From Antarcticimicrobium sp. (GTDB lineage: Bacteria > Pseudomonadota > Alphaproteobacteria > Rhodobacterales > Rhodobacteraceae), in contig NZ_JARGPK010000058.1 in assembly GCF_029212575.1 (NCBI RefSeq), positions 1-64,000 of the forward strand: DNA of 64,000 nt. The letters are read 5' to 3'. The notes under the pieces are model-generated. The model had not been told where the DNA came from and searched no databases. It saw nothing but the letters and a program-made list of their open reading frames with translations. The stretch's first letter is position 1; the number at the start of each line of letters is the position of its first letter. Both the position numbers and the translations under genes were made by a program. Of the stretch, positions 47,787 through 56,138 are shown piece after piece.

Positions 47787-49363
47787 TGATCCTCGCTCAA
47801 CTGTGCCTGATCGGCGGCCTGCTGTTCCTGCTCGTTCAACGCGACAGGACGCTGCTCACCTATTTCCAGCAGGAAGAATACGACGGAACCCGCTTTCTCG
47901 GTGCCTGGAAGAACGTTCGCCTTTACGACGTAAAGGCCACCCTGGCGACAGTGATCGCCGTTACGACGGGCGCGCTGGTGGGCGACGGCTGGCCGGTCAC
48001 GCTGTTGCTGGCCGGTGCCTATGCGGCCCTGGCCTATTTCGAGCGGGCGCATCGCTACAAGAAGGCTCTGGTGATGACAGAGCGCGCATCGCGGATCTTT
48101 CGCCTGACGCTCGGCGCGGTTGGCCTGCTGTCGATCCTTGTTCTGCTGCATCCGCTGTGGGCTGTCGTCGTCCTGCAGGCCGCGCCGCTTGTCATGATCG
48201 GCGTCAACCGGCTGTTGCAGCCGTTCCAACAGCGTATCAATGCGCGTTTCGAGGCCCAGGCCCGCGAAAAGCTGGAGCGGCTGAACCCGGTGCGGATTGG
48301 CATAACCGGCTCCTTCGGCAAGACGACCGTGAAACACATGCTCGCCGAGATCCTCGCGGCCTCCGGTCCCGTCTATTTCAGCCGCGGCTCGATCAACACG
48401 ATCCTGGGTCATACCCGGCACATCCGGCAAAGGCTGCAATGGTCGCACCGGTACTTCGTCGCCGAGATGGGGGCCTATGGCATCGGCTCCATCAAGCGCC
48501 TCTGCGACTTCGTGCATCCCCGCTACGGGATCGTGACAGCGGTCGGGGATGCGCATATGGAACGGTTCGGAAGCATCGAGGCCGTCGCGCAGGCGAAATC
48601 GGAGCTTGCCTCCGAGGTCTGCGGCGCGGGTGGCACGATCGTTCTGAATGCCGAGCTTCTCAAACATGCGCCGTTCCAGCGCGTCCGTGATCAATTCGGC
48701 AAGCAGGTGATAACCGTCGGCTTCGAGGATGCGGATGTAACGATAGAGCACCAAGAGCTCGAGGGTGGTTCATGGTTCATCACGCTGCACTCCGAAATGC
48801 CGCAGCTTGACGGCATCGCCTATGAGCTGCCCCTTCTGGGGGATCACAATGTCATGAACTCGGCGCTGGCGGTTGTTCTTGCGGTTGTCATCGATCCCGG
48901 GATCACCGACCAGATCCCGTTCTTCACGCGCGCCATTTCCCAGGTGCCGCATCGCCTGCAGAAGGTTGGCGCCCCGGGCGCCGCGCTGGTTCTCGACGAT
49001 GCGTACAACTCCAACGAACTGGGGTTCCTCTCGGCTGTTTCGGCGATGAGCAAACTCGCCGATCAACGCGGCGGGCGTCGCATCCTCGTCACGCCGGGCA
49101 TCGCGGAACTCGGTCTCGAGCATGATCGCGTCCATGATCGGCTCGGGGTCTTCTGCGCGAAGAACTGCGACCAGATCTATGTTGTGAACCCGGACAGGAT
49201 CAGGAGTTTTGTCAACGCCGCACGCGCGTCGAAGGCTGAAATCATCGAAGTTGCAACATTTGCGGATGCAAGAGCCGAGATTGCCAAGGACCTGCATGAA
49301 AAGGATGTCGTCCTTTACGAGAACGATTTGCCCGATCTGCTGGAAGAAAGACGGCTGCTTTGA
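47783..49363 (+). CDS. Membrane-anchored Mur-ligase-family protein (MurF-like)
   Basis: A 526-residue Mur ligase with an unusual N-terminal membrane region of about 140 residues containing four hydrophobic segments. The ATP loop is GITGSFGKTT (residues 173-182). The central domain has a MurF-like LGDHNVMNSALAV, and the C-terminal region holds the MurF-type motif DDAYNSN. Mur ligases couple an amino acid or dipeptide to a carboxylate with ATP; MurF adds the D-Ala-D-Ala made by Ddl. Pairing with a Ddl-like gene suggests the same logic with another acceptor at the membrane. The true MurF has no such membrane anchor. Confidence 0.83.
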   Translation: MMILAQLCLIGGLLFLLVQRDRTLLTYFQQEEYDGTRFLGAWKNVRLYDVKATLATVIAVTTGALVGDGWPVTLLLAGAYAALAYFERAHRYKKALVMTERASRIFRLTLGAVGLLSILVLLHPLWAVVVLQAAPLVMIGVNRLLQPFQQRINARFEAQAREKLERLNPVRIGITGSFGKTTVKHMLAEILAASGPVYFSRGSINTILGHTRHIRQRLQWSHRYFVAEMGAYGIGSIKRLCDFVHPRYGIVTAVGDAHMERFGSIEAVAQAKSELASEVCGAGGTIVLNAELLKHAPFQRVRDQFGKQVITVGFEDADVTIEHQELEGGSWFITLHSEMPQLDGIAYELPLLGDHNVMNSALAVVLAVVIDPGITDQIPFFTRAISQVPHRLQKVGAPGAALVLDDAYNSNELGFLSAVSAMSKLADQRGGRRILVTPGIAELGLEHDRVHDRLGVFCAKNCDQIYVVNPDRIRSFVNAARASKAEIIEVATFADARAEIAKDLHEKDVVLYENDLPDLLEERRLL

Positions 49364-49469
49364 AACTGGCTCCTCGTTTGGAAGATCCGACAGACCTGAA
49401 AGGCCTTGCGCCCCTGGTCCGACCCCGAACCTTCTTCTACCGCCCTTGGCGAGAGTTTTCCGGCTTCGA

Positions 49470-49663
49470 TCAGGGTGACAGGCTGGTGATCCCCCCGATT
49501 TTGTCAGCGTGATCGGGACTTTGTTGCCTATCGCGCTGTGTGGCCGTTCCTCATTGTAGTATCTACGCCAAGTCTCCAACTTTTCGGCCGCATCTGCAAG
49601 CGTCAGGAACCAGTGGGCGTTCAGACATTCAGCCCTGAACCTGCCATTGAAGGCCGCGATGAA
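49470..49663 (-). pseudogene. C-terminal remnant of an IS3-family OrfB transposase
   Basis: The leftward frame encodes FNGRFRAECLNAHWFL, then LETWRRYYNEERPHSAIGN, the end of the integrase (DDE) core of IS3-family OrfB. The catalytic Glu is usually a few residues before FNGRFR; upstream of this point the similarity stops. It is a decayed fragment on the strand opposite the OrfA-like scrap at 45513-45661, so the two bracket the Ddl/Mur-ligase cassette. The rest of 49364-49882 shows no gene. Confidence 0.8.
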
Positions 49664-49882
49664 GCAAATCGATGATAGGCCCCGACCGCATATGCGACGC
49701 TTTCGCCAGGAAATCGGGCCCTCCTCAGGCGCGGCCGTGAGGATGCCATTCTCCTGCCGGTCGCTGAGCCCGGTCAGAACGCCCAAACAACTTGGCAACC
49801 CTTGTCATGGACAGTTTCCGGCGGATTCTGTACAGAGTTCTTTTTGCACCGCCCGTGCGGCCCGACGCCCAGGAACCCCCGA

Positions 49883-51937
49883 ATGACCAAACCGCTTCTC
49901 GATGCGCTTGCCGCGCGTGGATACGACACGCTTACCGACGTGCAGACGGCGGTCACCGCCGCAGAACTTGTGCAGTCCGACCTGCTGGTATCGGCGCAGA
50001 CCGGGTCGGGCAAGACCGTGGGCTTTGGCCTGGCCATCGCGCCGACCCTGCTGGGCGAGGCCGGCACCCTGCCCCGCCCCGCCGCGCCGCTGGCGCTGGT
50101 GGTGGCGCCCACGCGGGAGCTGGCGCTGCAGGTGCAGCGTGAACTGGCCTGGCTTTACGAAAAGACGCAGGCACAGGTCGTGTCCTGCATCGGCGGCATG
50201 GATCCGCGCAGCGAACGCCGCGCGCTGGAGCGTGGGGCGCATATCGTCGTGGGCACGCCGGGGCGACTGCGCGACCATATCGAACGCGGGGCGCTGGACC
50301 TGTCGGACCTGCGCGCCGTGGTGCTGGACGAAGCGGACGAAATGCTGGACCTGGGGTTTCGAGAGGATCTCGAATTCATGCTGGGCGCGGCGCCGTCGGA
50401 TCGGCGCACCCTGATGTTTTCGGCCACCGTATCCAAGCCGATCGCGGACCTGGCGACCAATTACCAGCGCGACGCCGTCCGCATCACCACGCTGACCGGC
50501 GGCCAACAGCATACCGACATCGACTACCGCGCGATCCAGGTCGCGCAGAAGGATGTCGAACATGCGATCCTCAACCTGCTGCGGCTGCATGATGCGCAGA
50601 CCGCCATCGTCTTTGCCAATACCCGTGCGGCGGTCGCGCGCCTGACTGCCCGATTGTCCAACCGTGGATTCGCGGTTGTCTCGATCTCGGGCGAGCTGAG
50701 CCAGGACGAACGCAGCCATGCGCTCCAGGCGTTGCGTGACGGGCGGGCCCGGGTCTGTGTCGCGACGGATGTGGCGGCCCGGGGGATCGACCTGCCGAAC
50801 CTGGAACTCGTGGTGCATGCGGATCTGCCGACCAACACCGAAGGGTTGTTGCATCGGTCGGGGCGCACCGGGCGCGCCGGCCGCAAGGGGATCGCAGCGC
50901 TGATCGTGCCCGACAAGGCGGTGCGCAAGGCGGAGCGGCTTCTCAAATGGGCAAAGGTCGAAGCGACCTGGGGCTTTGCCCCCACCCCCGAGGAGATCCG
51001 CGAAAGGGACGAGGCCCGCCTGCTGTCCGATCCGGTCTGGACCGATCCCGCGACCGAAGCGGAAACCGCTTTTGCCACCCGCATGCAGGCGGCTTTCACC
51101 CCCGAACAGATCGCCATCGCCTGTCAGCGGCTCTATCTCGGCGGGCTTTCCGCCCCGGAAGAGGTGGGCGCGCCGCCAGCCCCCGGCGCCGAGCGCGCGC
51201 CAAGGGCCGAGTTCGGCCCCTCCGCATGGATCAGGCTGTCGGTCGGGCGGAACCGCAACGCCGAACCGCGCTGGCTGCTGCCGCTGCTCTGCCGCGCCGG
51301 GAACCTCGAGAAATCGCAGATCGGCAAGATCCGCGTGGCCGACACCGAAAGCTTCGTCGAAGTGTCCCAGCCCGCGGTCACCGGGTTCTTTGACCGGATT
51401 GGCCCCGACAACCTGCTGGAGGATGACGTGACCGCCGCCCCGGTGGACGGTGTGCCGGAGGCCGCGCAAACGCGCCCGCCCTTCGACAGGGACAAGAGCA
51501 AGGGCAAACCGCCCTTCGAGCGCGACAAACCCCTTGGAAAGGGCCCGGCAAAACCACCGCGCAAACCCAAAGCGGCGGCAAGCGATGCGCCCCGCCCTGC
51601 GCCCCGATCGGAAGACAAACCCGCGAGACCAGAGCATTCGAAACCGCCCCGGGCGGAGAAACCCGCGCAGCCTTCGCGGCCTGCGCCTGCGTCGAAACCA
51701 GCCCCGAAAGCGCCCTCCAGAACCGCGGGAACACTGGTGGTCAAGCCCGCCCGCCCTGCGGGTTCAAAGGCGGTCCGGAGCCGCCCCGGCAAAGAGGCCG
51801 GCGGCAAACCGGCCCCGAGATCCAATGCAAAATCCGATGCGAAGCCCGGATTCAAGGGCAAGGCGGGCAAACCCAGGGGCAAACCCGGGAAACCGGGCGC
51901 CAAGGGCGGGTCTCAGCCGCCACGCCGCAAGGGATGA
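49883..51937 (+). CDS. DEAD-box ATP-dependent RNA helicase (DeaD/DbpA type)
   Basis: A 684-residue RNA helicase. Motif I is SAQTGSGKT, motif Ia PTRELALQ, motif II VLDEADEMLDLGF, motif III SATVS, and motif VI HRSGRTGRAGRKG. After the helicase core, a DbpA-like RNA-binding domain (residues about 445-505, RLSVGRNRNAEPRWLLPLL) is followed by a 170-residue Lys/Pro/Ala/Arg-rich tail without fixed structure. It probably remodels structured RNA during ribosome assembly or cold growth. ATG 49883 has AGGAA upstream; the frame is open to 49802 but that part is not family-like. Confidence 0.92.
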   Translation: MTKPLLDALAARGYDTLTDVQTAVTAAELVQSDLLVSAQTGSGKTVGFGLAIAPTLLGEAGTLPRPAAPLALVVAPTRELALQVQRELAWLYEKTQAQVVSCIGGMDPRSERRALERGAHIVVGTPGRLRDHIERGALDLSDLRAVVLDEADEMLDLGFREDLEFMLGAAPSDRRTLMFSATVSKPIADLATNYQRDAVRITTLTGGQQHTDIDYRAIQVAQKDVEHAILNLLRLHDAQTAIVFANTRAAVARLTARLSNRGFAVVSISGELSQDERSHALQALRDGRARVCVATDVAARGIDLPNLELVVHADLPTNTEGLLHRSGRTGRAGRKGIAALIVPDKAVRKAERLLKWAKVEATWGFAPTPEEIRERDEARLLSDPVWTDPATEAETAFATRMQAAFTPEQIAIACQRLYLGGLSAPEEVGAPPAPGAERAPRAEFGPSAWIRLSVGRNRNAEPRWLLPLLCRAGNLEKSQIGKIRVADTESFVEVSQPAVTGFFDRIGPDNLLEDDVTAAPVDGVPEAAQTRPPFDRDKSKGKPPFERDKPLGKGPAKPPRKPKAAASDAPRPAPRSEDKPARPEHSKPPRAEKPAQPSRPAPASKPAPKAPSRTAGTLVVKPARPAGSKAVRSRPGKEAGGKPAPRSNAKSDAKPGFKGKAGKPRGKPGKPGAKGGSQPPRRKG

Positions 51938-51978
51938 TCCCCGATGGGCCTTGATGCACAAAGGCGGCGTGAGACGTG

Positions 51979-52378
51979 AGGAGCCCTTTCCCCTTGGATG
52001 TCAGACGATGCGGATGATCTGAGCGGTGCCGAGGGCGTTGGCGCGGTTCATGAGGGCGGCGCGGATGTGGACTTCGGCGGTCTGCCGGAGCGGCAGCTTG
52101 AACAGGACCTTGATCGACAAGCAGAATTGGATGGCAGCATCGCAGAAGACCGGCGGGCGACCGGGGCGCCCTTCATGCGGCGCGTGCCAGGCCATCTCCT
52201 TGTCCAGCCAGATCAGCAGAGACCCGCGCTTCCTGAGTGCAGCGTTGGAGCCGGGCCAGTTTGCGGTACGGTAGCGGGCGGGTGTCGGCTTGCTCATGCC
52301 ACTCGTCTAACCGCATGGATTCGTGATGTGAATCCTTCACCGGAACAGTTCTGCAACATCGCCAATGGAAAGGGGAGC
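51979..52378. mobile_element. Internally deleted IS5-family element (MITE-like)
   Basis: About 400 bp bounded by imperfect inverted ends: the left end near 51980-51996 (GAGCCCTTTCCCCTTGG) and the right end near 52362-52378 (CCAATGGAAAGGGGAGC) pair at 12 of 17 positions. Between them lies a 98-codon fused transposase remnant. I could not define a target-site duplication. The ends could allow mobilisation by a full-length relative elsewhere in the genome. Confidence 0.55.
52001..52297 (-). pseudogene. IS5-family transposase reduced to an in-frame fusion of its two ends
   Basis: The 98-residue frame starts with MSKPTPARYRTANW and WLDKEMAWHAPHEGRPGRPP, the N-terminus of a common IS5-family transposase. 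It ends with AEVHIRAALMNRANALGTA, the C-terminus of the same protein. About 200 central residues with the DDE active site are missing. The join falls at RQTA (residues 71-74), a short sequence that, from my memory of the full-length protein, occurs on both sides of the gap; deletion between short repeats is likely. It cannot be an active transposase. Confidence 0.85.
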
Positions 52379-52523
52379 GTTTGGTCATCACAGAAGACGA
52401 CGAGACCGCTCTGCCCGTCTCAAGTCAGGATCTTCTGACACCACCACCGGGAGAGCCAGCGCCAGGGGCGATAAGCGATGACGACGAGGGGTGTTCGGCT
52501 TGCAAAACTTGCGCAATCCGTCC

Positions 52524-52537
52524 TTGATATAGATCAA
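52524..52537. promoter_or_regulatory. Perfect FNR/FnrL box upstream of the heme-copper operon
   Basis: TTGATATAGATCAA matches the FNR consensus TTGAT-N4-ATCAA exactly. It sits about 200 bases before the first gene of the operon, next to an AT-rich stretch with a possible -10 (TAATTA, 52555-52560). The arrangement resembles an FNR-activated promoter, so the operon should be induced when oxygen is low. Between the deleted IS5 element (ending about 52378) and 52732 I see no gene. Confidence 0.8.
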
Positions 52538-52732
52538 AGCGCTGAAAATGTTTGTAATTAACGCTAAGTCAAGAGGCCGAATTGTTAAGACATGCTGGCA
52601 GGATTGGCGCAAGCCACCAAACTCGTCTGGTGGACGGCCAGCCAAGTCTCCTTAGCAAAGGGCCGTGTACGACAAGCCCGCTCGCATAGCGATCATGGCG
52701 TGCTTCGCCTTGGATCTCAGGGAGGCTACCAG

Positions 52733-52909
52733 ATGGAAAAGACCGACGCAACCGAAGCAGACGTGCCGCCGCCGATTGAGCGGATCCCGGCCATGCAGCG
52801 CATTCTGGACAACCCGTTTCTGCTCTTGTTCATCGGCGTCACCATGCCGACGGTGCTCTACATCATCTGGGGTGTGATGGAAGTCGCCTCCGTTCCGATC
52901 GCGAACTGA
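52733..52909 (+). CDS. Small single-pass membrane protein of the heme-copper operon
   Basis: A 58-residue protein with a Pro-rich cytoplasmic start and one membrane segment (FLLLFIGVTMPTVLYIIWGV). Its place directly before the CuA subunit recalls the small accessory subunit (IIa-like) of ba3-type oxidases, which stabilises the complex. ATG 52733 follows GGGAGG at a good distance. It opens the operon, 27 bp before the next gene. Function is inferred from position only. Confidence 0.7.
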   Translation: MEKTDATEADVPPPIERIPAMQRILDNPFLLLFIGVTMPTVLYIIWGVMEVASVPIAN

Positions 52910-52936
52910 TCGCAAGGCAGCCTGAAAGGTCGCGCA

Positions 52937-53491
52937 ATGTCCATCAATCCTCCGAGTAACCGCCTCTGGTGGAAGGAACCGATCCACGGCATCGAACTGG
53001 CCTGGATCATCATCGCCTTCCTCTGGGGGGTGTTCATGTTCTTCTTCATGATCGCTTGGCATTTCATCGGCGATCAGAACCTGTCCACGGAAACCTATCG
53101 TGTCAATCCCGACAAGTTCGTTGAACAGGTCGAGGAATTCGCGAATGAATACCAAGTGCTGGACGCATCCGGCGCGCCGATGGACATCGCGGGCACGCTG
53201 CTGGTCCGCCCGCCGGTGGGGGGTGATGTCTACATTCTGGGGCGGCTTTGGGAATGGTGGCCGGCTCTGGAGCTGAAAAAAGACCAGAGCTATCGGTTCC
53301 ACCTTTCGTCGGCCGACTGGCAGCACGGATTTTCGTTGCAGCCCGTCAACATCAACATCTCAGTGCATCCGGGTTACGAACACATCTTGACGTTGACCCC
53401 AACCCAAACGGGCGATTTCGGCATCGTCTGCAACGAATTCTGCGGCATTGGCCATCATACGATGACCGGTATCATCCGCGTCGTCGAATGA
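52937..53491 (+). CDS. Heme-copper reductase subunit II with CuA site (NorS/CoxB-like)
   Basis: A 184-residue membrane-anchored cupredoxin with one N-terminal membrane helix (WIIIAFLWGVFMFFFMIAW). All CuA ligands are present: His130 in WQHGF, and Cys165, Cys169, His173 and Met176 in CNEFCGIGHHTM. It accepts electrons from a soluble donor and passes them to subunit I. The single helix is typical of B-family (ba3-like) complexes and of the CuA-containing nitric oxide reductases. It starts 27 bp after the small membrane protein gene and ends 16 bp before subunit I. Confidence 0.9.
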   Translation: MSINPPSNRLWWKEPIHGIELAWIIIAFLWGVFMFFFMIAWHFIGDQNLSTETYRVNPDKFVEQVEEFANEYQVLDASGAPMDIAGTLLVRPPVGGDVYILGRLWEWWPALELKKDQSYRFHLSSADWQHGFSLQPVNINISVHPGYEHILTLTPTQTGDFGIVCNEFCGIGHHTMTGIIRVVE

Positions 53492-53507
53492 GCGGGAGAC
53501 CAGTGAC

Positions 53508-55238
53508 ATGACCACGATAGATCACGGAACCGTCGGTTATACCGGACCACAGGTCAGGTATCGCACCTGCCCGTTCACCGGCCGCCGCATCGAGCGCAGC
53601 GCCGAATTGCTGATCCGCGCCAACGCCGTTGCGGCTGTTGTCTTTCTTGCGGTTGGCGGCTTTTTCGGCCTGATGGTCGCCCTGACACGCTGGCCGGCGG
53701 TGCAGCTGTTGCCGGCAGAGTGGTTCTATCTGGTGTTGACCGGGCACGGCGCCAACGTGCTGCTGTTCTGGATCATCTTCTTCGAGATCGCGGTGCTCTA
53801 TTTCGCCTCGGCAGTGATCCTGGGATCGCGGTTGGCGACGCCACGATTTGCCTGGCTGGCGTTCGTCCTGATGATTGCGGGGGCGGTGATGGCCAACTAC
53901 GCCGTGCTGAAGGGCGACTCGACGGTGATGTTTACCTCTTATCCGCCGATGATGGCCGAGCACTGGTTCTACCTGTCGCTTATCGTCTTTGCGGTGGGCG
54001 CGCTGATCGGGGTCTTCGTGTTCTTCGGGACGCTCGTCGTGGCCAAGGACGAACAGACCTATGACGGATCGGTTCCGCTGGTCACATTCGGGGCCATTAC
54101 CGCCGCGATCATCGCAGTGTTCACGCTTGCGGCGGGCGCGATCATCCTGATCCCGACCTGGCTGTGGTCGCTGGGCTTCATCTCGAGCATCGACACGCTG
54201 ATGTACAAGCTGGTGTGGTGGGGCATGGGCCATTCGTCGCAACAGATCAACGTCGCGGCCCATATCTCGATCTGGTATGCAATCGCGGCGATGGTGGTCG
54301 GAGCCAAGCCACTGTCCGAAAAGGTCAGTCGCTTTGCCTTCCTGATGTATATCCTCTTTTTGCAGCTCGCATCGGCGCACCATATGCTGGCAGAGCCTGG
54401 GATGAGTTCTTCGTGGAAGATCATCAACACCAGCTACATGATGTATCTCGCCGTGATGGCCTCGATGATCCACGGGCTGACCGTGCCCGGCGCCATCGAA
54501 GCGGCGCAGCGGCGCAACGGCTTTACCCGCGGCATGTTCGAGTGGCTGACCAAGGCGCCTTGGGGCAATCCGGCGTTCTCAGGGATGTTCATGAGCCTGG
54601 TCATGTTCGGCTTCATTGGCGGCATCACCGGCGTGATCCTGGGCACCGAACAGCTTAACGTGCTGATGCACAATACCATCTACGTGCCTGGCCATTTCCA
54701 CGGCACAGTGGTCGCGGGCACAACGCTGGCCTTCATGGCGATGACCTATATCGTGGTGCCACTGATCTTCCAGCGCGACATCATCTGGCCGAAACTGGCG
54801 AAATTGCAGCCCTATCTCTTCGGCATCGGCGCAGGGGGTATTTCGCTGTTCATGATGGGCGCCGGCACGCTTGGGGTTCCGCGCCGGCACTGGGACATCT
54901 CGCTGACCGATGCGGCGATTCCTTACGAATTCGCGCCCGGCGCCTACTTGATGATGGGTCTCAACGGCATGGCGGCGATCCTTGCGGCGACAGGCGGGCT
55001 GCTCTTTGTGGTGCTCATCGTCGCCTCGGTGCTGGCCGGGCCGAAACTGGACGGACCAGGGGCCAAGCTGGCCTTCCCGCTGCATGACGGGGGCGCCCAG
55101 GCGGTGTCGGAATATGGCAGCGAGCCTCACTTCAAGCTGCCCGGAACGATCATGCTGGTCAGCATCTTCTTTTTCACCTTCGTTCTCTACTATTTCGTGA
55201 ACTGGAAGTATCTCTCCGACCTTTGGCTGTTCAACTAA
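53508..55238 (+). CDS. B-family heme-copper subunit I lacking the active-site tyrosine (sNOR/NorY-like)
   Basis: A 576-residue protein with about 13 membrane helices and all six metal-binding His: His80 and His398 (low-spin heme), His396 or His388 (high-spin heme region, MHNTIYVPGHFH), His242, His291 and His292 (CuB). In oxygen reductases of the A and B families the helix with the first CuB His carries a cross-linked Tyr four residues later. Here that position is Gln246 (GHSSQQINV). Loss of this Tyr, with an intact CuA subunit and a SenC gene nearby, fits the sNOR (NorSY) nitric oxide reductases better than a ba3 oxidase. The catalytic role is therefore inferred, not certain. Confidence 0.85.
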   Translation: MTTIDHGTVGYTGPQVRYRTCPFTGRRIERSAELLIRANAVAAVVFLAVGGFFGLMVALTRWPAVQLLPAEWFYLVLTGHGANVLLFWIIFFEIAVLYFASAVILGSRLATPRFAWLAFVLMIAGAVMANYAVLKGDSTVMFTSYPPMMAEHWFYLSLIVFAVGALIGVFVFFGTLVVAKDEQTYDGSVPLVTFGAITAAIIAVFTLAAGAIILIPTWLWSLGFISSIDTLMYKLVWWGMGHSSQQINVAAHISIWYAIAAMVVGAKPLSEKVSRFAFLMYILFLQLASAHHMLAEPGMSSSWKIINTSYMMYLAVMASMIHGLTVPGAIEAAQRRNGFTRGMFEWLTKAPWGNPAFSGMFMSLVMFGFIGGITGVILGTEQLNVLMHNTIYVPGHFHGTVVAGTTLAFMAMTYIVVPLIFQRDIIWPKLAKLQPYLFGIGAGGISLFMMGAGTLGVPRRHWDISLTDAAIPYEFAPGAYLMMGLNGMAAILAATGGLLFVVLIVASVLAGPKLDGPGAKLAFPLHDGGAQAVSEYGSEPHFKLPGTIMLVSIFFFTFVLYYFVNWKYLSDLWLFN

Positions 55239-55256
55239 GACAACAAGGACAGAGCC

Positions 55257-56138
55257 ATGCTTGCTGCCCTGAACATGACCGTCTCAATTCTCAAATTGCG
55301 GATAGGTGCCTTCATTGCGCTGGCTGCGCTTGTTGGGGTGATGACGGGGGGCGGCGAGCTTGGCACAGTCAAGGCGCTGGTCTTCGCACTTGCTGTTCTT
55401 GGCGCGTCCGGAGCAGCGGGAGGGTTCAACCAATATTACGAGCGCGAGCGTGATCGCATGATGGCGCGAACCCGCAACCGGCCGTTTGCCAGCGGCGTTC
55501 TGAAGTCGGGGCCAATCTGGCCAATTACACTCCTTGTATTGTTGTCCGGGGCGCTGGTGATGGCCTGGTCGGTCGGCGGCACGCTGGCGACTGTTCTGGT
55601 TTTTCTCGGCGCGCTGACCTATGGCGTGATCTATACCGTCTTGCTGAAGACCCGCACTGTCTGGAACGTCGTGATTGGCGGCGCGGCAGGCAGTTTCGCC
55701 GTACTGGCCGGCGCGGCGGCCACGGCGCCGCATTCCGATCCGGTTATTGGCCCGATCCCGATAATCCTTGCCGCGGTGTTGTTTCTGTGGACACCACCGC
55801 ATTTCTGGAGCCTTGCGGTTGTCCGCGGCGAGGATTACCGCCGCGCCGGCATTCCGATGCTGCCGGTTGTAACCGAGCACAAAGTTTGGGGCCCGGTGAT
55901 CTTCAGCCATGTTGTGACTCTGGTCGCTCTGTCGCTGATGCCGTTGTGGTTCGGTTTGGGCTGGATCTACGGTGTCTTTGCGGTGGCGGGCGGAGTTCCG
56001 TTCCTCTTGTCGTCTTGGCGTCTGTTGCACGATCCGTCTCGGGGAGTTTCCATGCGAAACTTTCGCGCATCGCTCGCCCAATTCGCCCTGCTATCGGCCG
56101 GGGTCATCCTTGATGAGGGCTGGCGATGGGCGTTCTAA
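55257..56138 (+). CDS. ctaB: Protoheme IX farnesyltransferase (heme O synthase)
   Basis: A 293-residue UbiA-type prenyltransferase with about eight or nine membrane helices. The first substrate-binding motif, NQYYERERDRMMARTRNRP, and the second helix-loop region LWTPPHFWSLAV are those of CtaB/CyoE, which adds farnesyl to heme B to make heme O. Its presence in the operon suggests subunit I uses heme O or heme A, or that it supplies another oxidase. It overlaps the SCO gene by 13 bp. Confidence 0.92.
   Translation: MLAALNMTVSILKLRIGAFIALAALVGVMTGGGELGTVKALVFALAVLGASGAAGGFNQYYERERDRMMARTRNRPFASGVLKSGPIWPITLLVLLSGALVMAWSVGGTLATVLVFLGALTYGVIYTVLLKTRTVWNVVIGGAAGSFAVLAGAAATAPHSDPVIGPIPIILAAVLFLWTPPHFWSLAVVRGEDYRRAGIPMLPVVTEHKVWGPVIFSHVVTLVALSLMPLWFGLGWIYGVFAVAGGVPFLLSSWRLLHDPSRGVSMRNFRASLAQFALLSAGVILDEGWRWAF

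Noticed and set aside
53508-55238. Calling subunit I a standard cNOR or cbb3 oxidase
   Set aside because: A CuA subunit II is present (cNOR and cbb3 use cytochrome c subunits) and no cytochrome c genes are in the operon.
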